DNA of 64,000 nucleotides from Paenibacillus naphthalenovorans (GTDB taxonomy: Bacteria; Bacillota; Bacilli; Paenibacillales; NBRC-103111). Shown piece after piece: positions 7,535 through 16,617 of this stretch; position 1 is the first letter of the stretch, and the number at the start of each line of letters is the position of its first letter. The stretch spans positions 62,001-126,000 of the forward strand of contig NZ_FNDY01000001.1 in NCBI RefSeq assembly GCF_900099895.1. The letters run 5' to 3'. Both the position numbers and the translations under genes were made by a program. The notes beneath the pieces were generated by a model. It had not been told where the DNA came from and ran no database searches. It worked only from the letters and a program-made list of their open reading frames with translations.

Positions 7535-8401
7535 ATGTCCGCACAAGTAATTAATGGTAAAGAGATCGTGAGCGCTTATCGCGCGCAAATCAAAGAGCAG
7601 GTTGAACGGCTTGTACAGCAGGGCGTTCGCCCGGGGCTGGCCGTGGTCATCGTTGGAGACGATCCGGCATCGCACGTGTACGTCCGCAATAAAGCGAAAG
7701 CCTGCGAAGAAGCGGGAATGCACTCCGAGATGTACAAGCTTGCCGAACAAACGCCTGAGGCGGAAGTGCTCGCTTTGATTGCCAGACTGAACGAGGATTC
7801 CGCTATTCACGGTATCCTTGTACAATCGCCTTTGCCGAAGCACATTTCGGAAGAACGTGTAGTGGAAGCGATCGCAGTGGAGAAGGACGTCGACTGCTTT
7901 CATCCGGTCAATGTCGGCAACCTGATGATCGGTAAAGAAGGACCGGCTCCTTGTACGCCTGCAGGCGTCATCGAGATTTTGAAGAAGATCGGCGTAGATA
8001 TCGCCGGCAAGCATGCTGTCGTTGTAGGCCGGAGCAATATCGTCGGCAAGCCGATGGCGATCCTTCTGCTCAGGGAGAACGCAACCGTCACCCTTTGCCA
8101 TTCGCGCACAAAGAATTTGGAGGAGATTACACGTCAGGCGGATATCCTTGTGGCGGCGGTCGGCAAAGCCAAAATGATCAACCGCAGCCATATCAAACCG
8201 GGCGCTGTCGTGATCGACGTGGGCATTAACCGGCTCGACAACGGAAAGCTGGCGGGAGACGTTGATTTTGACGATGTGCTGGATACGGCAAGCTACGTGA
8301 CGCCTGTTCCGGGATGCGTCGGGCCGATGACGATTACCATTCTTCTTCGCAATACGCTTGAAGCGGCACAGCGGGCGGCAGGCGCGCATGCCGCTTTGTG
8401 A
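7535..8401 (+). CDS. folD: Methylenetetrahydrofolate dehydrogenase/cyclohydrolase FolD
   Basis: Bifunctional one-carbon enzyme interconverting 5,10-methylene- and 10-formyl-tetrahydrofolate with NADP. The 288-residue protein shows VGDDPASHVYVRNKAKACEE with the catalytic Tyr/Lys, the GILVQSPLP signature, the DVDCFHPVN loop and the Rossmann segment VVVGRSNIVGKP; it ends near PGCVGPMTITILL. ATG 7535 is preferred to the in-frame ATG at 7514 because GGAAAGGGGA lies between them, and the family N-terminus (QVINGKEI) fits it. It lies between nusB and xseA, as in B. subtilis. Confidence 0.96.
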   Translation: MSAQVINGKEIVSAYRAQIKEQVERLVQQGVRPGLAVVIVGDDPASHVYVRNKAKACEEAGMHSEMYKLAEQTPEAEVLALIARLNEDSAIHGILVQSPLPKHISEERVVEAIAVEKDVDCFHPVNVGNLMIGKEGPAPCTPAGVIEILKKIGVDIAGKHAVVVGRSNIVGKPMAILLLRENATVTLCHSRTKNLEEITRQADILVAAVGKAKMINRSHIKPGAVVIDVGINRLDNGKLAGDVDFDDVLDTASYVTPVPGCVGPMTITILLRNTLEAAQRAAGAHAAL

Positions 8402-8407
8402 TCCGTT

Positions 8408-9784
8408 ATGAAGGATAAACAAGTTTATTCCATCAAGGATTTGAACCGGCTTGTCAAAATGTTGCTTGAGGGGAATGACCGTCTGCAGAACGTATGGGTC
8501 AGGGGAGAAATCTCCAACTTTACGCATCATACCAGCGGGCATATGTATTTTTCGCTAAAGGATGCAGACAGCCGGTTAAAATGTATTATGTTCGCTTCGT
8601 ATAATCAGAAGCTTGCTTTTATTCCGAGGGAAGGCGCCAAAGTGCTTGCCTGCGGAAACATCTCGGTTTACGAACGGGACGGGCAGTATCAGTTTTACGT
8701 TACGCAAATGCAGCCGGACGGGATCGGCAGCCTGTTTATGGCTTTCGAGCAGCTGAAGAAAAAGCTGGAAGCCGAAGGGTTGTTCGCTCCGGCCGCAAAG
8801 AAGCCTATCCCCCGATTTCCGAAGGCGATCGGTGTCATCACGTCTCCAACCGGAGCAGCGGTTCGCGACATTATCACCACGCTGCAGCGCCGCCATCCGT
8901 CCGTGCCTGTTCTCTTATATCCTGTATTGGTCCAGGGAAAGCAGGCGGCCCCATCGATCGTGAAAGCCATCCGGGACATGAATGAAATGAACGAAGTGGA
9001 TGTTTTGATTGTCGGCCGCGGTGGGGGGTCCCTGGAGGAGCTATGGGCATTTAATGAGGAAATCGTTGCGCGGGCCATCCATGCCTCGGTGCTGCCGGTC
9101 ATCTCTGCCGTAGGGCATGAGACCGACTTCACGATCGCCGACTTTGCAGCCGACCTGCGGGCGGCGACACCCACGGCCGCTGCCGAGCTTGCCGTGCCGC
9201 ATCATTTGGAACTCATGCAGCAGATCGGCTTTTATAAGCAGCAGCTTTACGGGGGGCTGGCCAAACAGCTCGAACGCAGCAAAGAAAAGCTTAAGCGACT
9301 GCAGCGTTCGCCCTATTTGACGAACCCCAGACGGCAGCTGCTGCAGCAGCCGGCAGAGAGGCTCGACCGGGTTCGGGAGCAGCTCGGCTACAAGATCCGC
9401 AGCCGGGTGACGAAATCGGGGGAACGTCTGATGCGTTCCGAACGCCGGCTGGCATCTTTCAATCCGAAGGAGCAAATCGTTTATACGCGCAAGCGCCTGG
9501 ATTCCTCAACCCGGCAGCTGCGGCAGGCCATGCAGGGTGTGCTGAAGGGAAAGCAGCAGGAACTGATGGCCGGCATTCGTCAGCTCGACGCGCTCAGCCC
9601 TTTGAAAATCATGCAGCGCGGCTACAGTTTAGTGTATGATGAGAAGGAAAAGCATTTGATTAAATCGATAGACCAGGTCCAAATCGGTGATATTTTGAAG
9701 CTTAGGCTGAAGGACGGCCGTATCGATTGTCATGTTTGGTCAATGGAGGAGAAAGTCGATGACAAATCAGGAAGCGATGCCTAG
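8408..9784 (+). CDS. xseA: Exodeoxyribonuclease VII large subunit
   Basis: Large subunit of the single-strand DNA exonuclease VII, active in mismatch repair and in clearing damaged single strands. The 458-residue protein has an N-terminal OB-fold (LQNVWVRGEISNFTHHTSGH), a catalytic domain with IGVITSPTGAAVRDI, VGRGGGSLEELWAFNEE and ISAVGHETDFTIADF, and a long coiled-coil region (about 270-410) that binds XseB subunits. It begins 7 bases after folD. Its last 26 bases overlap xseB, whose ribosome site lies inside it. Confidence 0.96.
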   Translation: MKDKQVYSIKDLNRLVKMLLEGNDRLQNVWVRGEISNFTHHTSGHMYFSLKDADSRLKCIMFASYNQKLAFIPREGAKVLACGNISVYERDGQYQFYVTQMQPDGIGSLFMAFEQLKKKLEAEGLFAPAAKKPIPRFPKAIGVITSPTGAAVRDIITTLQRRHPSVPVLLYPVLVQGKQAAPSIVKAIRDMNEMNEVDVLIVGRGGGSLEELWAFNEEIVARAIHASVLPVISAVGHETDFTIADFAADLRAATPTAAAELAVPHHLELMQQIGFYKQQLYGGLAKQLERSKEKLKRLQRSPYLTNPRRQLLQQPAERLDRVREQLGYKIRSRVTKSGERLMRSERRLASFNPKEQIVYTRKRLDSSTRQLRQAMQGVLKGKQQELMAGIRQLDALSPLKIMQRGYSLVYDEKEKHLIKSIDQVQIGDILKLRLKDGRIDCHVWSMEEKVDDKSGSDA

Positions 9785-10016
9785 CTTTGAGCAAGCCATG
9801 GATCAGCTTGAGCGCATTGTGGCACAGCTGGAGAGCGGAGACGTTCCGCTGGAGCAAGCGATCGAGCTGTTCCAGGAAGGGATGAAGCTGTCGCAATTGT
9901 GCAGCAGCAAGCTGGAACAGGTGGAAAGGAAAATCGAGGTCCTGCTTGAGCAAGATGGCGGCATGGTCAAAAAGCCGTTTCAAGCGGACGAAGGCGATAA
10001 AGGGGATACCCGATGA
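9759..10016 (+). CDS. xseB: Exodeoxyribonuclease VII small subunit
   Basis: Small helical subunit that decorates the XseA coiled coil. The 85-residue protein shows the full family pattern: FEQAMDQLERIVAQLESGDV, PLEQAIELFQEGMKLSQLC and KLEQVERKIEVLL. The ATG at 9759 follows GGAGGAGA; an in-frame ATG at 9732 lies upstream of that site and is unlikely. The gene overlaps both xseA and ispA (ATGA overlap at 10013-10016), so translation of the three genes is coupled. Confidence 0.95.
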   Translation: MTNQEAMPSFEQAMDQLERIVAQLESGDVPLEQAIELFQEGMKLSQLCSSKLEQVERKIEVLLEQDGGMVKKPFQADEGDKGDTR

Positions 10017-10921
10017 TTGAACCGCTAAACGGGATAGACACGTATATTAAAGAAAAAGTACTGCTTATCGAGCAAGAGCTGAAGACATCGATTCCTCCCC
10101 AGTGGAGCATCCCTGCTCCTTTGCGCGAAGCGATGATGTATTCCTTGATGGCCGGGGGCAAGCGGCTTCGTCCAATTCTTGTGCTCGCGGCAGCGGAAGC
10201 GCTTGACGCCGATTCGACTGCCGCCATGCCGGCGGCTTTGGCCGTTGAGATGATTCACACGTATTCTCTGATTCACGACGATTTGCCGGCAATGGATGAT
10301 GACGATTACCGCCGCGGCAAACTGACGAATCATAAAGTGTTTGGCGAAGCGATGGCCATTCTTGCCGGTGACGCCCTGCTGACCCATGCCTTTTACATGA
10401 TTGTTCAATCGGCAAGAAAGCATGGAATTTCGGGAGAAACGATTGCGGATATCGTAGAAGATCTTTCACGTCTGGCTGGCGCTCCGGGCATGGTGGGCGG
10501 TCAAGCTGCGGACATGCTGGGAGAGCAGGGGGTCACCCGGCTGGAAGAGCTGGAATATATCCATTTGCATAAAACAAGCGATTTGATCGTATTTTCCTTA
10601 AAAGCAGGCGGTCGAATCGCCGGCGCAAGCGATAAACAGCTGGCTGCGCTCGAGCATTTCGGCACCTGCATCGGCCTCGCTTTTCAAATTCAGGACGATA
10701 TTCTGGATTTGATCGGGGACGAACAGAAGCTGGGTAAACCGGTACAGAGCGATGTGAAACAGCAGAAAGTAACCTACCCTTATTTTATCGGGATCGAAGC
10801 CTCCGAAGCCAAGGTGGAGGAACTGACCCGAAAAGCCAAGCAATCGATTGTACAAGCGGGGTTTCCAAAGCCTGAGAGGCTTTTGCAGCTTGCCGATTTC
10901 TTGATGAAGCGGGATCATTAA
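10013..10921 (+). CDS. ispA: Polyprenyl synthetase, farnesyl diphosphate synthase
   Basis: Condenses dimethylallyl and isopentenyl diphosphate to farnesyl diphosphate, the precursor of undecaprenyl carriers and quinone tails. The 302-residue protein has both aspartate-rich motifs: HDDLPAMDDDD (first, with the short-chain insertion pattern) and the second around QIQDDILDLIGD. It also has GGKRLRPIL and GQAADM. Start ATG overlaps the xseB stop. Dxs, the first enzyme of the MEP pathway that feeds this enzyme, is encoded next. Confidence 0.95.
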   Translation: MIEPLNGIDTYIKEKVLLIEQELKTSIPPQWSIPAPLREAMMYSLMAGGKRLRPILVLAAAEALDADSTAAMPAALAVEMIHTYSLIHDDLPAMDDDDYRRGKLTNHKVFGEAMAILAGDALLTHAFYMIVQSARKHGISGETIADIVEDLSRLAGAPGMVGGQAADMLGEQGVTRLEELEYIHLHKTSDLIVFSLKAGGRIAGASDKQLAALEHFGTCIGLAFQIQDDILDLIGDEQKLGKPVQSDVKQQKVTYPYFIGIEASEAKVEELTRKAKQSIVQAGFPKPERLLQLADFLMKRDH

Positions 10922-10936
10922 TTGAACATGATTGAT

Positions 10937-10966
10937 TTGAGCACGGGACTTCTCCTGTGCTATACT
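10937..10966 (+). promoter_or_regulatory. Candidate sigma-A promoter for dxs
   Basis: TTGAGC, an 18-base spacer and TATACT, 67 bases before the dxs start. The spacer carries a 9-bp inverted repeat (AGCACGGGA / TCCTGTGCT, one G-U), which could be an operator or the end of the ispA transcript. Confidence 0.5.
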
Positions 10967-11032
10967 TCATGATATCAAGGCAACGTCTCGGCATTGGATT
11001 GACTATTTTACCATGGAAAGCGGGGAACAAGC

Positions 11033-12919
11033 GTGCTGCTCAATCAAATTCATCAGCCTGAGGACCTGAAGGGTCTTACAGTAGAACAGCTGGAGCAAGT
11101 GGCAGCGGAAACAAGAAAGTTTCTGATCGAAAAGCTTTCGGCTACCGGCGGTCACCTCGCGCCCAACCTTGGTGTTGTCGAGTTAACGATTGCTCTGCAC
11201 TATTTGTTTGATAGTCCGAAAGATAAATTCATTTTCGATGTGGGGCATCAATCCTACGTTCACAAAATATTGACTGGACGCAAGGATAAATTCGATACGC
11301 TGCGTAAATACAAGGGCCTTTGCGGTTTTGTGAAGCGTTCCGAGAGTGAGCATGACGTATGGGAAGCCGGTCACAGCAGTACGTCCTTATCCGCTGCGAT
11401 GGGGATGGCGGTAGCCCGCGATCTTAACGGGGAATCGAATCGCGTCATTACGATCATCGGCGACGGCGCTCTTACCGGAGGGATGGCGTTAGAAGCGCTG
11501 AACCATATCGGGCACGAGAAAAGAAAGCTGATGGTCATTCTGAACGATAATGAAATGTCCATCGCCCCGAATGTCGGCGCGCTGCATAACTATTTGGGGC
11601 GCATCCGTTCAGACCGTCATTATGTTAAAGCCAAGGAAGAATTCGAGCATTTGATCAAAAAAATTCCGGCGATTGGCGGGACTCTGGCCAAAACGGCGGA
11701 ACGTTTAAAGGATTCCTTCAAATATTTAGTCGTTCCGGGGGTATGGTTTGAGGAGCTCGGCTTTACGTACCTTGGACCGGTGGACGGCCATAATCTGCCG
11801 CTGCTCTTGGAAGCCTTGAAGCAAGCGGACAAAGTAAACGGCCCCGTACTCGTTCACGTCATTACGCTCAAGGGGAAGGGATACTCTCCTGCCGAAGCGG
11901 ATTCGCACAAATGGCACGGGATTACTCCGTACAAGATTGAATCCGGTCAAGTGCTCAAATCCGTCGGGCCGCCTATGTATACAGAAGTGTTCGGCAAAAC
12001 CTTGATCGAGCTTGCGAGTCAAGACAAGCGAATCGTAGCGATTACGCCGGCCATGCCGGGAGGCTCGGGTCTGCTTGAGTTTGCCAAATTATTTCCGGAC
12101 CGCATGTACGATGTCGGCATTGCGGAGCAGCATGCAGCCACCTTCTCGGCAGGCTTGGCCAGCCTTGGCTTGAAGCCGGTATTTGCGGTTTACTCCACCT
12201 TCCTGCAGCGGGCCTATGACCAGGTTGTGCACGACATTTGCCGGGCAAACCTGAATGTCGTCTTTGCGATTGACCGCGCGGGTTTCGTTGGGCCGGATGG
12301 AGAAACCCATCAGGGGGTTTATGATATCGCCTACCTGCGCAGCATTCCGAATATGGTCCTGATGATGCCGAAGGACGAGAACGAGCTGCGGCACATGATG
12401 AAAACGGCGATTGATTATGATGACGGGCCGATTGCCGTACGCTACCCGCGGGTTAACGGCTTGGGCGTATCCACGGATGAGCCTGTGAGTCCGATTCCGA
12501 TCGGCACGTGGGAAGTTTTGCGGCAGGGAAAGGATGCAGCGATTTTGGCCGTCGGACCGATGATTCCGCTTGCGCTTGAAGCGGCAGAGCAGCTTGCCAA
12601 GGAAGGTATTCAGGTTCGGGTCGTCAATGCCCGGTTTATCAAGCCGATGGACGAAGCTGTGCTGATGCAGCTCGCGAAGGAAGATATCCCGGTCGTCACG
12701 CTCGAGGAAGGCGCCCAAATGGGCGGTTTCGGAAGCGGCGTGCTTGAGTATTATTCTCTGAATAATATATACGGCATGCGGATAAAGCTGATCGGCGTTC
12801 CCGATTATTTCGTGGAGCATGGCTCTGTGAAGGAACAGCGTCAAGAAGTGGGATTGACGGCAGAACGGCTGATAACCGAGCTGCAATCGCTCGTCCCGCG
12901 CAAAAAACAGCGGGCGTAA
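11033..12919 (+). CDS. dxs: 1-deoxy-D-xylulose-5-phosphate synthase
   Basis: Thiamine-diphosphate enzyme that joins pyruvate and glyceraldehyde 3-phosphate, entering the MEP isoprenoid pathway. The 628-residue protein shows the transketolase-like order: [13 protein letters not shown], the ThDP/metal motif [18 protein letters not shown] ending in [13 protein letters not shown], a pyrimidine domain with [15 protein letters not shown] and [19 protein letters not shown], and a C-terminal transketolase domain. Start is GTG 11033 after CGGGGAA. It forms an isoprenoid pair with ispA and is followed 17 bases later by tlyA. Confidence 0.97.
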   Translation: MLLNQIHQPEDLKGLTVEQLEQVAAETRKFLIEKLSATGGHLAPNLGVVELTIALHYLFDSPKDKFIFDVGHQSYVHKILTGRKDKFDTLRKYKGLCGFVKRSESEHDVWEAGHSSTSLSAAMGMAVARDLNGESNRVITIIGDGALTGGMALEALNHIGHEKRKLMVILNDNEMSIAPNVGALHNYLGRIRSDRHYVKAKEEFEHLIKKIPAIGGTLAKTAERLKDSFKYLVVPGVWFEELGFTYLGPVDGHNLPLLLEALKQADKVNGPVLVHVITLKGKGYSPAEADSHKWHGITPYKIESGQVLKSVGPPMYTEVFGKTLIELASQDKRIVAITPAMPGGSGLLEFAKLFPDRMYDVGIAEQHAATFSAGLASLGLKPVFAVYSTFLQRAYDQVVHDICRANLNVVFAIDRAGFVGPDGETHQGVYDIAYLRSIPNMVLMMPKDENELRHMMKTAIDYDDGPIAVRYPRVNGLGVSTDEPVSPIPIGTWEVLRQGKDAAILAVGPMIPLALEAAEQLAKEGIQVRVVNARFIKPMDEAVLMQLAKEDIPVVTLEEGAQMGGFGSGVLEYYSLNNIYGMRIKLIGVPDYFVEHGSVKEQRQEVGLTAERLITELQSLVPRKKQRA

Positions 12920-12936
12920 GATGTAAGGAGCTATTC

Positions 12937-13779
12937 ATGGCAGCAGACAAAGCGGATAAAGAACGGCTCGACCTCCTGCTGGTCGAGCGCGGTTTGTTTG
13001 AAACAAGAGAAAAAGCGAAAGCGGCGATTATGGCCGGCCTGGTGCTTGTGGAGGATGAGCCGGTGGATAAAGCCGGCACGAAAATCCCGCGCTCATCCAG
13101 AATTGTCGTCAAAGGGGCGGTGCATCCTTACGTAAGCCGCGGCGGATTGAAGCTGGAAAAAGCGCTTCAGACTTTCAATATTAATCTTCAGGGTATCACT
13201 GTGCTGGATATTGGCGCGTCTACCGGCGGCTTTACGGACTGTGCGCTTCAGCATGGCGCAGCTCACGTATATGCCGTCGATGTGGGCTACAATCAATTGG
13301 ATTGGTCGCTTCGCAAAGACCCGCGCGTCAGCGTAATGGAACGGACGAATTTCCGTTACATACAGCCGGAGGATTTAAAGGGACCGGTGCCCGCCTTTGC
13401 CAGCATCGATGTGTCGTTCATTTCCCTAAAGCTTATTTTGCCACCGCTAAAAAAACTGCTTGCCCCTTCGGGTCAAGTGGTTGCATTGGTGAAGCCGCAG
13501 TTTGAGGCAGGCAGAGAGAAGGTAGGCAAATCCGGAGTGGTAAGGGAGCCGGAAACACACCGGGAAGTGCTGCAAACGGTTCTTCAGTTTGCACAGGAAA
13601 TTGGATTTGCTGTGAAGGGTATTACTTTCTCCCCGATTAAGGGAGGAGAAGGAAATATCGAGTTTTTAGCGTATTTGACCCAAACCCATACGGACGAGCC
13701 CGGATGGTCCGGTTCCGAATTGGAACAGCGCATCCGCGAGGTTGTTGAAGAGTCGCAAAGCATGCAGAGCTCATCTTAA
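12937..13779 (+). CDS. tlyA: TlyA family S4/FtsJ-type rRNA methyltransferase (YqxC)
   Basis: Predicted 2'-O-methyltransferase acting on rRNA, historically annotated as haemolysin A. The 280-residue protein has an N-terminal S4 RNA-binding domain (residues 8-70, ERLDLLLVERGLFETREKAK) and a Rossmann methyltransferase domain with VLDIGASTGGFTDCALQHGA (SAM loop), VDVGYNQLDW and IDVSFISLKLILP. ATG follows TAAGGAG. It sits between dxs and argR, as in B. subtilis (yqxC). The stop codon lies inside a terminator hairpin. Confidence 0.93.
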   Translation: MAADKADKERLDLLLVERGLFETREKAKAAIMAGLVLVEDEPVDKAGTKIPRSSRIVVKGAVHPYVSRGGLKLEKALQTFNINLQGITVLDIGASTGGFTDCALQHGAAHVYAVDVGYNQLDWSLRKDPRVSVMERTNFRYIQPEDLKGPVPAFASIDVSFISLKLILPPLKKLLAPSGQVVALVKPQFEAGREKVGKSGVVREPETHREVLQTVLQFAQEIGFAVKGITFSPIKGGEGNIEFLAYLTQTHTDEPGWSGSELEQRIREVVEESQSMQSSS

Positions 13780-13793
13780 TGGATGAGTTTTTT
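13770..13793 (+). terminator. Terminator overlapping the tlyA stop
   Basis: CTCATC (13770-13775) pairs with GATGAG (13782-13787), then six T residues. Confidence 0.7.
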
Positions 13794-13849
13794 GCCTTTT
13801 TAGAGGATTATGAAGGCGGATTCTCGAATAGTAATTTCGAGGTGATTCC

Positions 13850-14317
13850 ATGCAAAAGGGTGACGGAACGGTCGTTGTGCTGATCATAGCAGTGCTCGCC
13901 ATATGGGCTTTCTATTATATACGGGGCAAAATGCGGGAGACTGTGGATAATGCTTCGCCTTTCGATTTTCTGATTGATGAGGAATTGCCTGATGACGATG
14001 CGACGCGTTTGCTGGAAGAGAACGGTTATGAAGTCATAAGCGGCAAAAAGCGCATTCCCATTGAAATCTCAGTAAACGACGGGGAAATGCTGCACAGCCG
14101 ATTGTTTATAGATTATATGGCTTCGAAGAATGGCCTGTACTATACGGTCAAGCTGGCTAAGGACCGGAAGCCGGTGGAGTGGACGGGAAGCTCGATACGC
14201 GAACGGCTGCTGGTGTACCAGCTTGTGTATCCGAACACGGCCGGTGTATTATATGTGGACTTGCCACAGCGGAAGGTTCATTGCTTTGTGTTCGCTGTGC
14301 AGCTGTACGATGAATAA
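13850..14317 (+). CDS. Membrane-anchored protein of unknown function
   Basis: I do not recognise a characterised family. The 155-residue product has one N-terminal hydrophobic helix (residues 7-24, [18 protein letters not shown]), an acidic linker ([25 protein letters not shown]) and a compact domain with alternating strands ending [13 protein letters not shown]. It is probably anchored by its N-terminus with the domain in the cytoplasm. ATG follows GAGGTGATT. It is flanked by the tlyA terminator and by argR (22 bases), so it is probably co-transcribed with argR. Codon use matches neighbours. Confidence 0.75.
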   Translation: MQKGDGTVVVLIIAVLAIWAFYYIRGKMRETVDNASPFDFLIDEELPDDDATRLLEENGYEVISGKKRIPIEISVNDGEMLHSRLFIDYMASKNGLYYTVKLAKDRKPVEWTGSSIRERLLVYQLVYPNTAGVLYVDLPQRKVHCFVFAVQLYDE

Positions 14318-14339
14318 TATACGCAGCAGGGAGGATACC

Positions 14340-14789
14340 ATGAAAGCCCAACGACATATCAAGATCCGTGAAATCGTTACAAATAACGAGATTGAAACCC
14401 AGGATGAGCTGGTGGAGCAGCTTCGAACCGCCGGGTTTCACGTAACGCAAGCAACGATTTCCCGGGACATTAAGGAATTGCATTTAATGAAAGTTCCTCT
14501 CGATGACGGGAGATACAAGTATTCGGTGCCTGCCGATCAGCGTTATAATCCGATGCAGCGGCTTCGCAGGGCGCTCAACGATCATTTTGTACATATCGAT
14601 CATACCGAAAATCTGGTGGTGCTAAAGAGCTTGCCGGGCACAGCCAATGCCATTGGAGCTCTCATTGACAGCCTGGAATGGAACGAGATTATGGGAACGA
14701 TCTGCGGCGACGATACCATTCTGATTATATGCCGTACGAAAGACCAAAGCGCGCATGTGGTAAATCAAATTCTTGGAATGCTCGGATGA
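14340..14789 (+). CDS. argR: Arginine repressor ArgR/AhrC
   Basis: Hexameric arginine-responsive regulator. The 149-residue protein matches the length of B. subtilis AhrC. An N-terminal winged-helix domain (residues 1-70; [16 protein letters not shown] recognition helix) leads to a C-terminal oligomerisation and arginine-binding domain with the signature [20 protein letters not shown] and the [14 protein letters not shown] strand. ATG 14340 follows AGGGAGGA; the open frame extends 70 codons further upstream but only as an overlap with the preceding gene. It is followed by recN, as in B. subtilis. Confidence 0.96.
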   Translation: MKAQRHIKIREIVTNNEIETQDELVEQLRTAGFHVTQATISRDIKELHLMKVPLDDGRYKYSVPADQRYNPMQRLRRALNDHFVHIDHTENLVVLKSLPGTANAIGALIDSLEWNEIMGTICGDDTILIICRTKDQSAHVVNQILGMLG

Positions 14790-14809
14790 AGCCAAAAGAG
14801 GTGTGAACC

Positions 14810-16510
14810 ATGCTGCTGGAAATGTCCATCCGCCATCTGGCGGTGATAGAACATGTTGAATTGCACTGCAAAAACGGTTTTCATGTTTTGACAGGGGAGA
14901 CGGGAGCGGGGAAGTCGATTATTATCGATGCGCTGAGCCTGATTGCAGGCGGCAGAAGCTCTTCCGATCTGGTGCGCTACGGGAGCGACAAAGCTACTAT
15001 TGAGGCGATGTTCGGAATAGAGCCCGGCCATCCGGTGTGGGCCGTTCTGGAGCGGTTGGGAATAGAAGCGGACCCGGAAGAGCATCTTATCATACGCAGA
15101 GAAATTACGGCGCAAGGCAAAAGCACAAGCCGCATTAACGGACAGCTCGTCAATCTGGCCATGCTGAAGGAAGTCGGCGAATGGCTCGTGAACATTCACG
15201 GGCAGCATGAGCATCAGTCCTTGTTTAAGGTGGAGGAGCATCTCCGCTGGCTCGATCTGTTCGGAGAAGCGGAGATTGCCCCTGCCAGACGGGCCTATCA
15301 AGAAGCTTATGATGCTTATCAAACCATACGCAAGCAAGTGAGAGAGCTGCAGGATACGAGCAAGCAAAATTTGCAGATGATGGACTTGTACCGTTTTCAG
15401 GTTGAGGAAATCCGAGCCGCCCAATTAAAACCGGGTGAGGATGAGGCATTGGCAGAGGAAAAACAAAAGCTGGGAAACGCGGAGAAACTGTATTCGAACG
15501 CGGCCGACGCTTATGATCTTCTCTATGGCGGAGGCAAAGGGCTTGACTCGGTGCGCCGCGCCATGCAGAAGCTTCAGGATATTGCCGGGCTGGACCCGGC
15601 TAAGCTTCAGTCTATTGCCGAACAGGTACAGAGTTCCTATTATCAGCTTGAGGATGCGGCCTATCAAATCAGGGATTACCGGGACGAGGTGGAATTCAAC
15701 CCGTCTCGTCTTGATTTTATCGAACAAAGACTGGATACAATATCGTCTCTTAGGAGAAAATATGGAGATACCGTATCCGACATTTTGGCTTATGGGGATA
15801 AAATTGCGCATGAGCTGGATCTCATCGAGAATAAAGATGAGAAGCTAATGCAGCTGGAAAAGCAGGAACAAGCGGCATTTGCGGCCCTTCAGCGGTTGGC
15901 GGACGATTTGACCGGCCTAAGAAAAAGCGTAGCTGATCGCCTTTCGGCGGAGATTGTAGCGGAGCTGCGTGAGCTTCATATGGAGAGGACGCAGTTTCAA
16001 GTGCATTTCGCACCGGTGGAAGGGAGGAAGCTGACAAGAGACGGTGCCGATCAAGTCGAATTTCTGATTTCGGCGAATCCCGGAGAGCCGCTTCGCTCTT
16101 TAAGCAAAATCGCTTCCGGCGGTGAAATATCGAGGGTCATGCTGGCGTTGAAATCGATATTTGCCCGGGTGGACCGGATACCGGTTCTCGTCTTTGATGA
16201 GGTGGATACCGGGGTAAGCGGACGAGCGGCTCAGGCGATTGCTGAGAAAATGTCCAAGCTGTCGCAGAGCTGTCAAGTGTTCTCGATCACCCATTTGCCG
16301 CAGGTGGCCTGTATGGCGGACGCGCATTACCGTATACACAAAACAACGGATGGCGACCGGACATATACGAATGTAGACGACCTGGGTACTGACGAGAGGA
16401 TTCATGAACTGGCGCGGATGCTGGGCGGAGTAGAGGTCACGGAGAAGACGCTCCAGCACGCACAGGAAATGCTTGCCTTGGCAAATGATAAAAAGGCAAG
16501 GATGGTCTAA
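14810..16510 (+). CDS. recN: DNA repair protein RecN
   Basis: SMC-like ATPase recruited early to double-strand breaks. The 566-residue protein has the N-terminal Walker A segment LTGETGAGKSIIIDALSLI, a long coiled-coil middle (about 160-370) and a C-terminal half with the ABC signature KIASGGEISRVMLALK and Walker B VFDEVDTGVSGRAAQAI. It ends near ITHLPQVACMADAHYRI. It lies 20 bases after argR. RecN next to a SteA-like gene two loci downstream recalls the recN-steA pairing seen in actinobacteria. Confidence 0.96.
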   Translation: MLLEMSIRHLAVIEHVELHCKNGFHVLTGETGAGKSIIIDALSLIAGGRSSSDLVRYGSDKATIEAMFGIEPGHPVWAVLERLGIEADPEEHLIIRREITAQGKSTSRINGQLVNLAMLKEVGEWLVNIHGQHEHQSLFKVEEHLRWLDLFGEAEIAPARRAYQEAYDAYQTIRKQVRELQDTSKQNLQMMDLYRFQVEEIRAAQLKPGEDEALAEEKQKLGNAEKLYSNAADAYDLLYGGGKGLDSVRRAMQKLQDIAGLDPAKLQSIAEQVQSSYYQLEDAAYQIRDYRDEVEFNPSRLDFIEQRLDTISSLRRKYGDTVSDILAYGDKIAHELDLIENKDEKLMQLEKQEQAAFAALQRLADDLTGLRKSVADRLSAEIVAELRELHMERTQFQVHFAPVEGRKLTRDGADQVEFLISANPGEPLRSLSKIASGGEISRVMLALKSIFARVDRIPVLVFDEVDTGVSGRAAQAIAEKMSKLSQSCQVFSITHLPQVACMADAHYRIHKTTDGDRTYTNVDDLGTDERIHELARMLGGVEVTEKTLQHAQEMLALANDKKARMV

Positions 16511-16617
16511 CGGGGGTGGCACCATTTTGGTGTTATAAAAGAAATGGGCGGGGGTTACCTTAAAGGTACACATCAGCGGTATTTGAATCATGTTGGTGTA
16601 CAGGATAAGATGCCGCT

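Noticed and set aside
7280-8542. Long reverse-strand frame opposite folD (420 codons)
   Set aside because: Shadow of folD and its neighbours, with unusual His/Arg-rich composition.
14130-14339. Extension of argR 70 codons upstream
   Set aside because: Out-of-frame overlap with the preceding gene; ArgR family length and AGGGAGGA support ATG 14340.
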